Counted from the stretch's first letter, positions 23,493 to 32,899 are shown. The stretch: DNA of 64,000 bases from Chryseobacterium phosphatilyticum (GCF_002899825.2 NZ_PPED02000001.1:124001-188000), one strand, 5' to 3'. The notes: generated by a model not told the origin, from the letters alone. Made by a program: numbers and translations.

Positions 23493-24899
23493 TTACCAGT
23501 TTTTATCAATCATAAAAATTAATTGGGTCATCGCTACAGCTCCTAACAGAAGTTCTCTTTTATTTACTTTATCGAATGTATCTTGTTCGGAGTGGTGGTA
23601 ATCAAAATACCTTTGTGTATCCACAACAAGCTCTGCTAAGGGAATATCCAGTTTTTTTAAAGGTGAAATATCCTGAATTGCATCTGTTTGGTCGAAATCA
23701 TAAACTCCGTAAGGAAGAAAATATTCTTTCCATGGATAAATCAATCTTCTTCTTTGAGGGGACATATCCAGAGAAAATCCTCGTGGAGAATATCCCCCGG
23801 CATCAGTACCTAAGGCAAATACATGTTTTTCATCTCTTTTTTTCACATAAGCGGCGTACATCTCGCGGCCTTGTCCTCCGTTTTCGCTGTTTGCGTATAA
23901 GACCACCCTGATGGTATGATTATTTTCATATCCAAGTGCCTTGAATGCTCTTAACACTTCAATACACTGGACAACCCCTGTTCCGTCATCAATGGCACCT
24001 TCACCAATATCCCACGAATCAAGCTGAGCACCTAAGACGATCACTTTAGAATCTTTTTTACCCTGAATTTCTGCGATAATATTTGGATTTGTCGTGTCGC
24101 CTTTTGATTCGGCAGTCATGTTGATTTTGGCAGTGACTTTTTGCTTCTTTAGGATCTTTTCTAATTCGTCTGCTGACCTTACTCCTATTGATAAAGCAGG
24201 GATCTTAACTTTATCATCTGGTTCGTAGTAAATCATTTTGGCATGTGGAACATCATCATTGGCTGTTGTTAATGATCGGATAATGAGCGCTTTTGCACCT
24301 GTTTTAGCAATTACAGAGGCGGAAATTAATTTTGATTTTGCAGTTTGCAAATAAGAATCACTTGTGTTAATGATTTTCGGATCCATAGGAACATTTACAA
24401 AAACTATTTTGTCTTTTAACTGTCCTATTGACATTGCATTAAGATCTGAAGTAGAATTAATCAAAACAATTTCACCTGTCAGATCTTTTCCGCCTGTTCC
24501 TTCAGAGTTTCCGAAGGAGAGCATTCTGATATTTTTCCAGTCTCCATTTCCAGCTTTTATTTGTAAAGATTCTTTTCCTCTGATCCAGACCGGAGCTTTA
24601 GCTTCCTGCCTCCAGATCATATTAATATCGATTTCTTTGAACTTTTTTTCTGCCCATTCTACTGCTTTTGCATAGCCTGGAGTTGCACTGAAACGGGATC
24701 CGATCCCTTTTGTGAGCTCTCCAAGGTTATCATAAGCTTTGCCATTGGTCATGATCTCGTCTGAGATCTTTTCGAATTCTTTGTGGTAATTTAATTTGAC
24801 AGGAATCGATGATTTACCGGCAGTTTTTTTCTGAGGCTTTTTTTGAGAAAATAAAAATCCACTCAAAAAGAGTGGAAGTATAATGAATATCTTTTTCAT
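23493..24899 (-). CDS. M28 peptidase-like protein, tandem copy 1, probably inactive
   Basis: 468 residues with the same layout and MIDKNW end as its two neighbours, plus a Lys-rich N-terminal insert after the signal peptide. Two active-site positions are changed: the zinc-ligand histidine of GGHLDSWD is Gln292 (GAQLDSWD) and the general-base glutamate of NEENG is Ser338 (NSENG). The remaining ligands (DDG, TDAGG, HHSEQDTF) remain. From known M28 chemistry this should abolish or alter peptidase activity. First gene of the operon. Confidence 0.88.
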   Translation of the reverse strand: MKKIFIILPLFLSGFLFSQKKPQKKTAGKSSIPVKLNYHKEFEKISDEIMTNGKAYDNLGELTKGIGSRFSATPGYAKAVEWAEKKFKEIDINMIWRQEAKAPVWIRGKESLQIKAGNGDWKNIRMLSFGNSEGTGGKDLTGEIVLINSTSDLNAMSIGQLKDKIVFVNVPMDPKIINTSDSYLQTAKSKLISASVIAKTGAKALIIRSLTTANDDVPHAKMIYYEPDDKVKIPALSIGVRSADELEKILKKQKVTAKINMTAESKGDTTNPNIIAEIQGKKDSKVIVLGAQLDSWDIGEGAIDDGTGVVQCIEVLRAFKALGYENNHTIRVVLYANSENGGQGREMYAAYVKKRDEKHVFALGTDAGGYSPRGFSLDMSPQRRRLIYPWKEYFLPYGVYDFDQTDAIQDISPLKKLDIPLAELVVDTQRYFDYHHSEQDTFDKVNKRELLLGAVAMTQLIFMIDKNW

Positions 24900-24954
24900 T
24901 TTTTATTTACCTTTCTTTTTCCGATGATAAAAGTAGGGAAAAAATAGGAAATTA

Positions 24955-26199
24955 TTAAGGTTTCATATCGTACATTAACAGAGCTGTAATCAATTTTGGT
25001 TCAATAAATGTACATTTTGGAGGCATGCTTAATTTTAAGTCTGAAATTTTAATCATGTCGTTGAAACTTACAGGATAAATTCCAAATCCCACTTTGCCTT
25101 CACCGCTGTCAATCTTTTCCTTTAAAAGATTAATCCCGTTAAGGTTAGAGGTTCCTTTTACATAGGAGATCTGCTCGGAACTATCCGGATCTTCAATTTT
25201 TAAAATATCTTTAAAAATATATTTGTCTAAAAGATGGTGATCCAGGTTATCCAGAGACATTTCTTTGGAACGGAGATCATGTTTTACATGAAGTGAGTAA
25301 AATTTACCATCCATGTACATTGACATGTGGAATTTCTGAGATGGATAATAAGGAATTTCTCCTTTTTCGTGGATCAGGAAATAGTGATCAAGTTCTTTCA
25401 GGAACTGCTCATTGGAAAGACCGTTCAGATCATGCAAAATCCTGTTGTAATCATGAATTTTAATCGATTGGTTGGAAACAATAAAACTGTATACAAAGTT
25501 ATAAAGCTCCGTACCGTTATGTCTTTTGTTTTTGTCTTTTTGGCGTTTTGCATTCAGTGCTGTAGATCCTATTCTATGGTGACCATCTGCAATGTAAAAT
25601 GAATCGATCTGATCGATTACTTCTTTAAATTGTTGTAATTTCAGACGATTGTCTATTCTCCATATTTTGTGTCTGATGCCGATAGAATCTGTGTGATTAA
25701 AGATAGGAACATTTTTTTCCTCATGGTTCATCAGCAATTCAATCTTTGAATTGGCAGGGTAAGTAAGCAATACGGGTTCTGCCTGTAAGTTAACTTTTTC
25801 AAGGTAATGAGCCAGATTTTCCTTTTTCTGGGGAATGGTACTTTCGTGCCTTTTTATTTTTCCGTTCCAGAAATCTTCAATACTTGCTAAACCAAGAAGT
25901 CCTCTGAAAACCTGTTTATTGGGATAGATCTGCTCATAAAGATAGTAGGCGGAATTGTCCTGGACCAGTTTTTTATCGTCCAGAAGTTCTTCAAATGTAG
26001 ATCGGATCTTTCGTAAGTTCCGGTCAATATCTTTTGATTTACTCACAACGTATGGCTTAATCATGTTGATGTAAGTATTTTCGACTTGAGCCTTCTCAGT
26101 GATCTCTTCCTGGGTAAAATTATCCAGTGGATGGGTAGGGAAGGTACTCTCAATATCTCTATGAGGTCTTATTCCACGGAAAGGTTTAAAAACAGGCAT
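24955..26199 (-). CDS. DUF1015 family protein
   Basis: 414 residues starting MPVFKPFRGIRPHRD, which is typical of DUF1015; FYIADGHHRIGSTAL in the middle is its most conserved block, and the His-Arg pair suggests a phosphate- or nucleotide-handling site. Its start lies one base after the serA stop, so it belongs to the serC-serA operon. This linkage is common in Bacteroidota. DUF1015 includes SerK-type ADP-dependent serine kinases in archaea, so a serine-metabolism role is reasonable but inferred. Confidence 0.85.
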   Translation of the reverse strand: MPVFKPFRGIRPHRDIESTFPTHPLDNFTQEEITEKAQVENTYINMIKPYVVSKSKDIDRNLRKIRSTFEELLDDKKLVQDNSAYYLYEQIYPNKQVFRGLLGLASIEDFWNGKIKRHESTIPQKKENLAHYLEKVNLQAEPVLLTYPANSKIELLMNHEEKNVPIFNHTDSIGIRHKIWRIDNRLKLQQFKEVIDQIDSFYIADGHHRIGSTALNAKRQKDKNKRHNGTELYNFVYSFIVSNQSIKIHDYNRILHDLNGLSNEQFLKELDHYFLIHEKGEIPYYPSQKFHMSMYMDGKFYSLHVKHDLRSKEMSLDNLDHHLLDKYIFKDILKIEDPDSSEQISYVKGTSNLNGINLLKEKIDSGEGKVGFGIYPVSFNDMIKISDLKLSMPPKCTFIEPKLITALLMYDMKP

Positions 26200-26200
26200 A

Positions 26201-27166
26201 TTATCTTATAGTTTCTTTTTGTAGCTTAATAATTTGTTCTGCAAGTTCGATACCGATTTTCTCTTGCGCATCCACTGTATTTCCTCCTACATGGGGAGAA
26301 AGAGACAATGCTGGGTTCATCAATAGAGGCAGTTCCGGGGCCGGTTCGTTTTCAAAAACGTCCAAAGCTGCTCCAGCCACTTTTCCTGACTCAATGAAAT
26401 CAATCAATGTTACTTCATTAATGACTCCGCCTCTTGCTGTATTTGCAATATAGACTCCATCTTTCATTTTTTCAAACTGAGGGGTATCTATAATATACTC
26501 ATTTGTTTTTGGAGTATTGATACTGATGAAATCCGCATCTTTAAGGAATGCTTCCATGTCATTGGTAGAAGTGATTTCAAAATTAACTGACTGTCCGTCA
26601 AAAAAGTTCAGGGTAAGAACTTTCGTTTTGGGGTTTTTAGTCAGAACTTTTACTTTCATTCCCAGCGCTATTCCTATTTTTGCGACTTCCTGGCCAATAC
26701 TTCCAAAGCCGATTACTCCTAATGTTTTTCCTGAAAGTTCATATGCATTGCTGAATGATTTTTTCATGGCGTTGAAGTGGGTGTCACCCTCCAAAGGCAT
26801 TAATCTGTTGGATTCATGAAGAAATCTCGCCAATGAAATAAAATGCCCGAACACCAGCTCGGCAACTGATTTTGAAGATGCTGTAGGGGTATTGATTACC
26901 TTAATTCCTTTGCTTTTTGCATATTCAACATCAATATTATCCATTCCGATACCGCCTCTTCCAATGATTTTAAGGTTGGGGCAGGCATCAATCAGATCTT
27001 GTCTCACTTTTGTTGCACTTCTTACAAGAAGAACATCCACATTATTATCGTTGATAAAATTAATAACGTGATCTTGAGCCACTCTATTGTCCAGGATGTT
27101 AATTCCGGCTTCTTTTAAAGCCTGTTCTCCTGATTTTGAAATTCCATCGTTTGCTAAAACTTTCAT
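26201..27166 (-). CDS. serA: D-3-phosphoglycerate dehydrogenase (short form)
   Basis: 321 residues, without the C-terminal ACT regulatory domain, so not expected to be serine-inhibited through ACT. NAD-binding GVIGFGSIGQEV; catalytic Arg in NTARGGVINE, Glu in FENEPAP, His in SPHVGGNTVDAQ. First step of serine synthesis. Confidence 0.9.
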   Translation of the reverse strand: MKVLANDGISKSGEQALKEAGINILDNRVAQDHVINFINDNNVDVLLVRSATKVRQDLIDACPNLKIIGRGGIGMDNIDVEYAKSKGIKVINTPTASSKSVAELVFGHFISLARFLHESNRLMPLEGDTHFNAMKKSFSNAYELSGKTLGVIGFGSIGQEVAKIGIALGMKVKVLTKNPKTKVLTLNFFDGQSVNFEITSTNDMEAFLKDADFISINTPKTNEYIIDTPQFEKMKDGVYIANTARGGVINEVTLIDFIESGKVAGAALDVFENEPAPELPLLMNPALSLSPHVGGNTVDAQEKIGIELAEQIIKLQKETIR

Positions 27167-27278
27167 GTGTTATTTTATTATAGATCTTAGAGGTAAGATG
27201 TCAGAAGTAAAACTTTCATGTTTGTTATCTGATATCTTTTGTCTGATATCTTTTTATTTTTCGGTCGCCTAATATAAG

Positions 27279-28343
27279 TTATTTTATCGACTTCATTACA
27301 TCTACTAAAACCTGTACGCTTTCAATCGGTAAAGCGTTGTATAGGCTGGCTCTGTATCCTCCAAGGCTTCTGTGTCCGTTTAATCCACTAATCCCTGCAG
27401 CCTTCCATGCGTTGTCGAACTCTTCTTTCTTGCTTTCATCTGTAATGTTGAAAGAAACATTCATCAGAGAGCGATCTTCTTTTACACAGAACGTCTCGAA
27501 TAGAGGATTGCTGTCGATCTCATCATACAAAAGCTTGGCTTTAGCTTCATTTCTTTGTTCTGCTGCTGCAATACCTCCGTTGTTTTCAAGGTTTTGAAGA
27601 GTCAGTAAAGATGCATATACCGGAAATACAGGTGGGGTATTATACATTGATTCTTTGGCAATATGCTGAGAATAATCCAATATTGAGAACATGTTTTCTC
27701 TTCCAGTTTTACCCAAAATCTCTTTTTTGATAACTACTAATGTTACTCCTGCGGGCCCCATGTTTTTTTGAGCTCCGGCATAGATCAAATCAAATTTGGA
27801 GAAATCCAGCTGTCTGGAGAAAATATCAGAACTCATATCACAAACCATCAATGTGTCTACTTCAGGGAAAGATTTCATCTGAGTTCCATAGATCGTATTG
27901 TTGGACGTACAATGGAAATAATCATATTCTGCACCAACGGTATAATTTTTAGGAATGAAAGAATAGTTTTCTTCTTTTGAAGATCCTACTACATCTACTG
28001 TTCCTACTTTTTTTGCTTCTTTAATGGCTCCGGCTGCCCATGTACCTGTATCGAGGTAAGCTGCTTTTCCGCCTACTTTCATCAGGTTGTAAGGAACCAT
28101 CGCAAATTGCAGACTGGCACCACCTCCCAGATAAATCACTTCATATTCATCTCCTAGATTCATCAGTCTTTTTACAATCGCACGTGCTTCGTCCATTACA
28201 GCAACGAAATCCTTACTTCTATGAGAAATTTCAAGAAGCGATAAGCCAATACCATTGAAATCCAGAATGGCCTGTGCTGATTTTTCGAATACTTCTTGTG
28301 GTAAAATACATGGTCCTGCGCTGAAGTTGTGCTTTTTGTTCAT
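27279..28343 (-). CDS. serC: phosphoserine aminotransferase
   Basis: 354 residues, class V PLP aminotransferase. HNFSAGPCILP start, GGGASLQFAMVPYNL, DMSSDIFSR and YAGAQKNMGPAG with the PLP lysine. Second step of serine synthesis; first gene of the serC-serA-DUF1015 group. The 112-bp gap to serA carries repeated GATATC-type words only. Confidence 0.93.
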   Translation of the reverse strand: MNKKHNFSAGPCILPQEVFEKSAQAILDFNGIGLSLLEISHRSKDFVAVMDEARAIVKRLMNLGDEYEVIYLGGGASLQFAMVPYNLMKVGGKAAYLDTGTWAAGAIKEAKKVGTVDVVGSSKEENYSFIPKNYTVGAEYDYFHCTSNNTIYGTQMKSFPEVDTLMVCDMSSDIFSRQLDFSKFDLIYAGAQKNMGPAGVTLVVIKKEILGKTGRENMFSILDYSQHIAKESMYNTPPVFPVYASLLTLQNLENNGGIAAAEQRNEAKAKLLYDEIDSNPLFETFCVKEDRSLMNVSFNITDESKKEEFDNAWKAAGISGLNGHRSLGGYRASLYNALPIESVQVLVDVMKSIK

Positions 28344-28427
28344 ATTTTTATTTTTTGGTTACTGTAGAATTTTTGAATTCTTTCAGTTTATATTTTGTTT
28401 TTTCTTAAAGTTATTAAGCTATTGGTT

Positions 28428-28458
28428 AAAAAAAGCCGCCTCACAAAGCATGAGACGG
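28428..28458 (-). terminator. intrinsic terminator of the ferredoxin gene
   Basis: On the minus strand CCGTCTCA/TGAGGCGG (one U-G pair) with a 7-nt loop, then a T-run. Confidence 0.8.
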
Positions 28459-28465
28459 TGTATTT

Positions 28466-28816
28466 TTATTCGCCGTGTAAGAATGCTTTTTTGTTTAGTA
28501 AAGCTTCTTCTGATTCTACATGATCCTCATCCGGAACACAACAGTCTACAGGACATACAGCTGCACATTGTGGCTCTTCGTGGAATCCTTTACACTCTGT
28601 ACATTTATCGGTTACAATGAAATATACATCATCACTTACCGGCTCCTGCGATGAATCAGCATCAACAGTAAGTCCTGAAGGAAGTGTTACTGTACCTTGA
28701 AGACTGGTACCTTCTGAAGCTTTCCAATCTACGGCTCCTTCATATATTGCATTATTTGGGCATTCAGGTTCACAAGCCCCACAGTTAATGCATTCATCAG
28801 TTATTTTAATAGCCAT
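28466..28816 (-). CDS. 4Fe-4S dicluster ferredoxin
   Basis: 116 residues. Cluster motif one CINCGACEPEC; motif two CTECKGFHEEPQCAAVCPVDCC. A 40-residue insertion lies between the motifs. YfhL-type electron carrier, cytoplasmic. Very acidic. Partner enzymes cannot be told from context. Confidence 0.9.
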   Translation of the reverse strand: MAIKITDECINCGACEPECPNNAIYEGAVDWKASEGTSLQGTVTLPSGLTVDADSSQEPVSDDVYFIVTDKCTECKGFHEEPQCAAVCPVDCCVPDEDHVESEEALLNKKAFLHGE

Positions 28817-28829
28817 CGCTAATTTTTTT

Positions 28830-28847
28830 TAAATTTGCACAAAATTA
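28830..28847. promoter_or_regulatory. overlapping divergent -7 boxes (ferredoxin / LuxC-like gene)
   Basis: TAAATTTG on the plus strand (28830-28837) and TAATTTTG on the minus strand (28840-28847) lie back to back two bases apart, so RNA polymerase could occupy only one at a time. Confidence 0.5.
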
Positions 28848-28875
28848 CAAAATATTCCCCAATTTTAAAGTAATT

Positions 28876-29910
28876 ATGAATACCGAAAATCAAGTTTTAG
28901 GACTTATTAAGTTAAGCGATTATATAAACGCTTTTTTAGCTAAGAAAATAGAGGATCAGAATGAAGATGATGTTAATATTGAATTATTATTAAAGAAATC
29001 TGAAATAGAGAATCCGTGGTTTACAGTTGATAATCAGAAATTTGCCTTAAAACAATGGGCAGATCTGTTGACTGAAGAAAAGATCAGAAACTGGCTTCAA
29101 AATTATTCTATCTCCAAGATTTCCAAGAGAGTAGGATTGATTCTGGCCGGCAATATTCCGCTGGTAGGGTTTCATGACGTGGTTTCTGTGGTATTAGGGA
29201 ATCATATTCCGGTCATTAAACTGTCTTCAAAAGATAGATATCTGATTCCCTTTCTGTTAAGAAAATGGAAAGAGCTTTCTGATGACAATGTAGCATTTGA
29301 ATTTGTAGAAAAACTGGATAACTTTGATGCTGTGATTGCGACAGGAAGCAACAATACGGCAAGGTATCTGGAATATTATTTCAAAAATCACTTGCATATT
29401 ATCCGTAAGAACAGAACTTCAGTAGCGGTTTTAAAAGGTGATGAAACTAATGAAGATCTTCAACTTTTGGCGAAAGATATTTTTCAGTATTTTGGATTAG
29501 GCTGCAGAAATGTGACCCGAATTTTTATTCCTCAGGATTTTGTAATCGACAGGCTATTTGAAAACTTCCTGTCATTCCAGGATATTATCAATCATAATAA
29601 GTATGCCAATAATTACGATTACAACAGGGCTGTTTATCTTTTGAATCAGGATAAATTCTGGGATAATAATTTTGTGATGCTGAAGGAAGATGACAAGTTG
29701 TTCAGCCCGCTTTCTGTGATTAATTTCAGCAGATATGAGTCGATGGATGACGTTAAAAATTTCATTGCTGAAAATGAAGAAAATATACAGTGTATTGTAG
29801 CTAAGGATCAATTGCTTCCGGATTCTATTTCTTTTGGAGAAGCACAAAATCCCGGACTTGATACCTATGCAGATAACGTGGATACTATGAAGTTTTTGGA
29901 ACTGGTCTGA
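28876..29910 (+). CDS. LuxC-like acyl-CoA reductase
   Basis: 344 residues, PF05893-type aldehyde dehydrogenase superfamily member. Probable acyl-accepting Cys210 in YFGLGCRNVTRIF; NAD(P)-binding GLILAGNIPLVGFHDVV. Expected to reduce fatty acyl-CoA to aldehyde. No lux or wax genes are nearby, so the use of the aldehyde is unknown. Confidence 0.8.
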   Translation: MNTENQVLGLIKLSDYINAFLAKKIEDQNEDDVNIELLLKKSEIENPWFTVDNQKFALKQWADLLTEEKIRNWLQNYSISKISKRVGLILAGNIPLVGFHDVVSVVLGNHIPVIKLSSKDRYLIPFLLRKWKELSDDNVAFEFVEKLDNFDAVIATGSNNTARYLEYYFKNHLHIIRKNRTSVAVLKGDETNEDLQLLAKDIFQYFGLGCRNVTRIFIPQDFVIDRLFENFLSFQDIINHNKYANNYDYNRAVYLLNQDKFWDNNFVMLKEDDKLFSPLSVINFSRYESMDDVKNFIAENEENIQCIVAKDQLLPDSISFGEAQNPGLDTYADNVDTMKFLELV

Positions 29911-29957
29911 TTTTCGTATCTTCCATCACTTATTTTACTAATAACAAAATGGATAAC

Positions 29958-30401
29958 ATGAAAAAATTATTTTTAGGGCTCGCTATTGCCGGAGGGCAAT
30001 TGATGTTTGCACAGAAAGTGGTGGGTTTGCAAGTTGATAAACAACAAAAAGAACAACCCGCTACTATCAGTAAGGAAAAAGTAGATCTATATGATGATAA
30101 TTTCCAGGCATTTGTCGTTGCACTGAAAGCTTCAGATCGCAAGACAATTGATGGATTACTTTCTCCTAAAGTAAAGGAGATTGTAACAGATGATGTACTT
30201 AAAAAGGTAAAGGCTGGTATTGATGTCAATAAAAGGCTTGAGGTTTTAAAAGCAGGATATTATAAAACAATGGATGGTATTAATCATCCTAGTATCCGAT
30301 ATAAATATGCAGGGGAAAATTCTTCGAAAGAAGTTATTACAGCTGTATTTGAAGAGGATGGTAAAATTCTCGGAGTATTACCGGCCAAGAAAGATAAATA
30401 A
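29958..30401 (+). CDS. hypothetical secreted protein
   Basis: 147 residues from ATG 29958 (ATG 29949 is an alternative). Signal peptide MKKLFLGLAIAGGQLMFAQ, then a charged alpha/beta domain without recognised family. Probably periplasmic. Confidence 0.6.
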   Translation: MKKLFLGLAIAGGQLMFAQKVVGLQVDKQQKEQPATISKEKVDLYDDNFQAFVVALKASDRKTIDGLLSPKVKEIVTDDVLKKVKAGIDVNKRLEVLKAGYYKTMDGINHPSIRYKYAGENSSKEVITAVFEEDGKILGVLPAKKDK

Positions 30402-30431
30402 ATTTTTTTCGATTAATAAAAAATATTAACT

Positions 30432-31121
30432 ATGATGACAGATGTTTTAGTCGCTCATTCTTCGGATGTGGAGAAAGCGAATTTTTACAAGAAAACGTAT
30501 CTACATGTTGCTTTGTCAATTCTTGCGTTTATAGGAGTTGAAACTATTTTACTAAATATAGTTCCTCCCAAAGTTATTGCCATGATGTTTGGTCAGAGAT
30601 ATATCTGGTTATTGATTATTGGTGTTTTTTGGTTAGCCTCTGTTTTGGCTTCCAAATGGTCACTTTCACAAAGTAAATCAACACAGTATCTTGGTTTAGG
30701 ATTTTACATTCTTCTGGAAGCGGTAATCTTTATGCCATTGCTTTATATCGCTGTGAATATAACAGGCGGAGGAAATGTGATTTTCCAGGCTGCTACTTTA
30801 ACTATTGCAATGTTTGCAGGTATTTCTGCAGTGGCTTTTACCTCTAAAAGAGATTTTTCTTTTTTAAGAAATATTATTGTAATCGGTGGATTTATTTCAC
30901 TCGGGTTAATTGTTGCCGGAATGATCTTTGGGTTTAACCTTGGACTGTGGTTCTCTGTAGGAATGGTTATCCTGGCTTCAGCTACTATTTTGTATCAGAC
31001 AAGTAAATTAAAAGATTCTTTTGGAACAGAACAGTATGTGGGGGCAGCATTGCAGCTTTTTGCATCTATTATGCTTTTGTTCTGGTATATCCTGAGCATA
31101 TTGATGAGCAGAAGAAACTAA
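30432..31121 (+). CDS. Bax inhibitor-1/YccA family membrane protein
   Basis: 229 residues with seven likely membrane helices. The order of helices, KKTYLHVALSILAFIGVE at the start and TEQYVGAALQLFASIMLLFWYIL at the end (the family's acidic pair region) fit BI-1. In bacteria the family is tied to membrane protease control and pH-sensitive calcium leak; role here not inferable. Confidence 0.8.
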   Translation: MMTDVLVAHSSDVEKANFYKKTYLHVALSILAFIGVETILLNIVPPKVIAMMFGQRYIWLLIIGVFWLASVLASKWSLSQSKSTQYLGLGFYILLEAVIFMPLLYIAVNITGGGNVIFQAATLTIAMFAGISAVAFTSKRDFSFLRNIIVIGGFISLGLIVAGMIFGFNLGLWFSVGMVILASATILYQTSKLKDSFGTEQYVGAALQLFASIMLLFWYILSILMSRRN

Positions 31122-31553
31122 AAGATAAATTTATCTTTTCAAATAAACAGTCCCGGTGAAAATATCATCGGGATTTCTTTTGTGAATACAAATATCATAC
31201 ATAATTTCACAAAGAATACAGCAAGTGCTTCACCTGTATTATCTTTATGCACTGATGATTGTGTATGTTTTCTGATGAATAAATTATTGGAAGAAAATTA
31301 ATGTTAAGATATTAGTTTTAAGAGTGTTTTTAGAAGTAAATCAAAAAATCCCAATAACAAATTATTAGGATTTTACTAGGGTATTCTTTATTTTTGATCA
31401 TACATCGAACCTCTTCATCTTGCGGTACAGCTTTTTGAAGTATGAGTGATTAATAAAAGAATAAGAAAAAGTATAGTAATGAGGAAAACCTCTGGTATTT
31501 TGTGTTTTAAAGGCTTTTAAAGAAGCTTTAACTTCTCTACGGTTTAGAACGTA
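31122..31553. other. gene-free region after the BI-1 gene
   Basis: Contains a terminator for the BI-1 gene (31151-31180) and a second hairpin AATCCCAATAA/TTATTAGGATT with one mismatch (about 31348-31373). Otherwise nothing supported. Confidence 0.5.
31151..31180 (+). terminator. intrinsic terminator of the BI-1 gene
   Basis: TCCCGGTGA, AAATA, TCATCGGGA (one G-T pair), then TTTCTTTT. Confidence 0.8.
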
Positions 31554-31802
31554 TTACTTGTCAATAGATCCCAATACCTTTTGTGCAAAAGAATTTAAAG
31601 CATCCTTTTCGCTCATTCCGTTTTGTACGTTAGCGTGAACTTCTAAAGCGCCGCAAATATTCGTGATCAGTTCTCCTGCTACATTTAGATCTTCCTCACT
31701 TGTTCCTCTGAATTCACTGAAACTCTCCAGAACTTCCAGGGTTTTTTCAAGATTTTCAGGAGTCTGATTTTGATAAAACTGTCTGATTACGGGTAATTTC
31801 AT
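31554..31802 (-). CDS. small conserved protein of the thioredoxin operon (DUF6952-like)
   Basis: 82 residues, helical (RQFYQNQTPENLEKTLEVLESFSE; GELITNICGALEVHANVQNGMSEKDALNSFAQKVL). Its ATG overlaps the thioredoxin stop in TAATG, so it is translated with thioredoxin. No catalytic motif. A function in peroxide defence is inferred from context only. Confidence 0.7.
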   Translation of the reverse strand: MKLPVIRQFYQNQTPENLEKTLEVLESFSEFRGTSEEDLNVAGELITNICGALEVHANVQNGMSEKDALNSFAQKVLGSIDK

Positions 31803-32110
31803 TATGATAATTCGTTAAAAAGGTTAATTAAACTTTCTGCCTGATTAGACTGAACCTGGTTGACCAACTCACCATTTTTAAAGATGGCGAAAGTAGGTAA
31901 ATTGTCCACTTTTGCTAATTTTCTGCTTTCAGGAAGTTTTTCAGCATCCACATATAAAAACGGAATTTCATCATTTTCAGATGCTAATTTTTTGAATTTT
32001 GGCTTCATGATCCGGCAGTTTCCGCACCATGTTGCTCCGTATTGAACAACTACTTTTTCGTTGTCACTTACAATATTCTGTAATGTATCTTCGGTTAATT
32101 CTGTGTACAT
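31802..32110 (-). CDS. thioredoxin-family protein
   Basis: 102 residues from ATG 32110; the longer 32149 reading starts in the intergenic inverted-repeat region. Active site WCGNC (Cys29, Cys32), cis-Pro in NLPTFAIF. The CGNC variant is unlike the classical CGPC and suggests an altered redox potential. Probably reduces the peroxiredoxin encoded upstream. Confidence 0.88.
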   Translation of the reverse strand: MYTELTEDTLQNIVSDNEKVVVQYGATWCGNCRIMKPKFKKLASENDEIPFLYVDAEKLPESRKLAKVDNLPTFAIFKNGELVNQVQSNQAESLINLFNELS

Positions 32111-32162
32111 GATTGTAATTTGAAAATTTGTTAATTTGAAATGTGCCAATGTTTATCAAGAA

Positions 32163-32218
32163 GAAAATGAGATAATTTCAGATCATCCGGAGATTAATTT
32201 TCAAATTATCTCATTTTC
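32163..32218. repeat. 16-bp inverted repeat between prx and trx
   Basis: GAAAATGAGATAATTT (32163-32178) and AAATTATCTCATTTTC (32203-32218) are exact inverse copies 24 bases apart. Flanking TTTGTTAATTTGAAA and TCAAATTAACACATT words also partly mirror each other. Could be a transcript-processing hairpin or a repeat family unit. Confidence 0.65.
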
Positions 32219-32234
32219 AAATTAACACATTATA

Positions 32235-32867
32235 TTAGTTCTTAGCTAAGTATTCAGCTGTAGAAGTTCTGTCTGCTTTCATTGCATCTTTTCCTTCTTC
32301 CCAGTTTGCAGGACATACTTCACCATGTTTTTGAACGTGTGTATAAGCATCGATCAATCTTAAGAATTCTTTTACATTTCTTCCTAGTGGCATATCATTT
32401 ACTGCTTCGTGGAAGATTTTTCCTGTTTCGTCGATAAGGTAAGTTGCTCTGTAGGTTACATTAGAACCTGTGAAAACTTCTTCTCCTTCTTCGTTGTATT
32501 CGAAATCCTGATCTACGATTCCTAAAGTATTTGCTAATTGTCTGTGAGTATCGGCTAAAAGTGGGTAAGTAACTCCTTCGATACCTCCGTTGTCTTTTGG
32601 CGTGTTCAACCAAGCGAAGTGTACTTCGTTAGTATCACAAGATGCACCGATTACTTTGGTGTTTCTTTTTTCGAATTCACCTAAAGCCTCCTGAAAAGCG
32701 TGAAGCTCAGTAGGACAAACAAATGTGAAATCTTTTGGATACCAGAATAAAAGAACTTTTTGCTGGTTGTTTACTGCTTCATCAAGGATGTTGATTCTTA
32801 AATCGTCACCCATCTCAGACATTGCGTCGATTGTTAAATTGGGGAATTTTTTTCCTACTAAAGACAT
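32235..32867 (-). CDS. peroxiredoxin (AhpC/Prx1 type)
   Basis: 210 residues, typical 2-Cys peroxiredoxin. Peroxidatic Cys51 in DFTFVCPTE, resolving Cys185 in GEVCPANW. First gene of a peroxiredoxin-thioredoxin-small protein operon and, from its near-consensus promoter, probably strongly expressed. Reduces H2O2 and organic peroxides. Confidence 0.93.
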   Translation of the reverse strand: MSLVGKKFPNLTIDAMSEMGDDLRINILDEAVNNQQKVLLFWYPKDFTFVCPTELHAFQEALGEFEKRNTKVIGASCDTNEVHFAWLNTPKDNGGIEGVTYPLLADTHRQLANTLGIVDQDFEYNEEGEEVFTGSNVTYRATYLIDETGKIFHEAVNDMPLGRNVKEFLRLIDAYTHVQKHGEVCPANWEEGKDAMKADRTSTAEYLAKN

Positions 32868-32899
32868 AATTTTCTGTTTTTATATTTAAATTTCTGATG

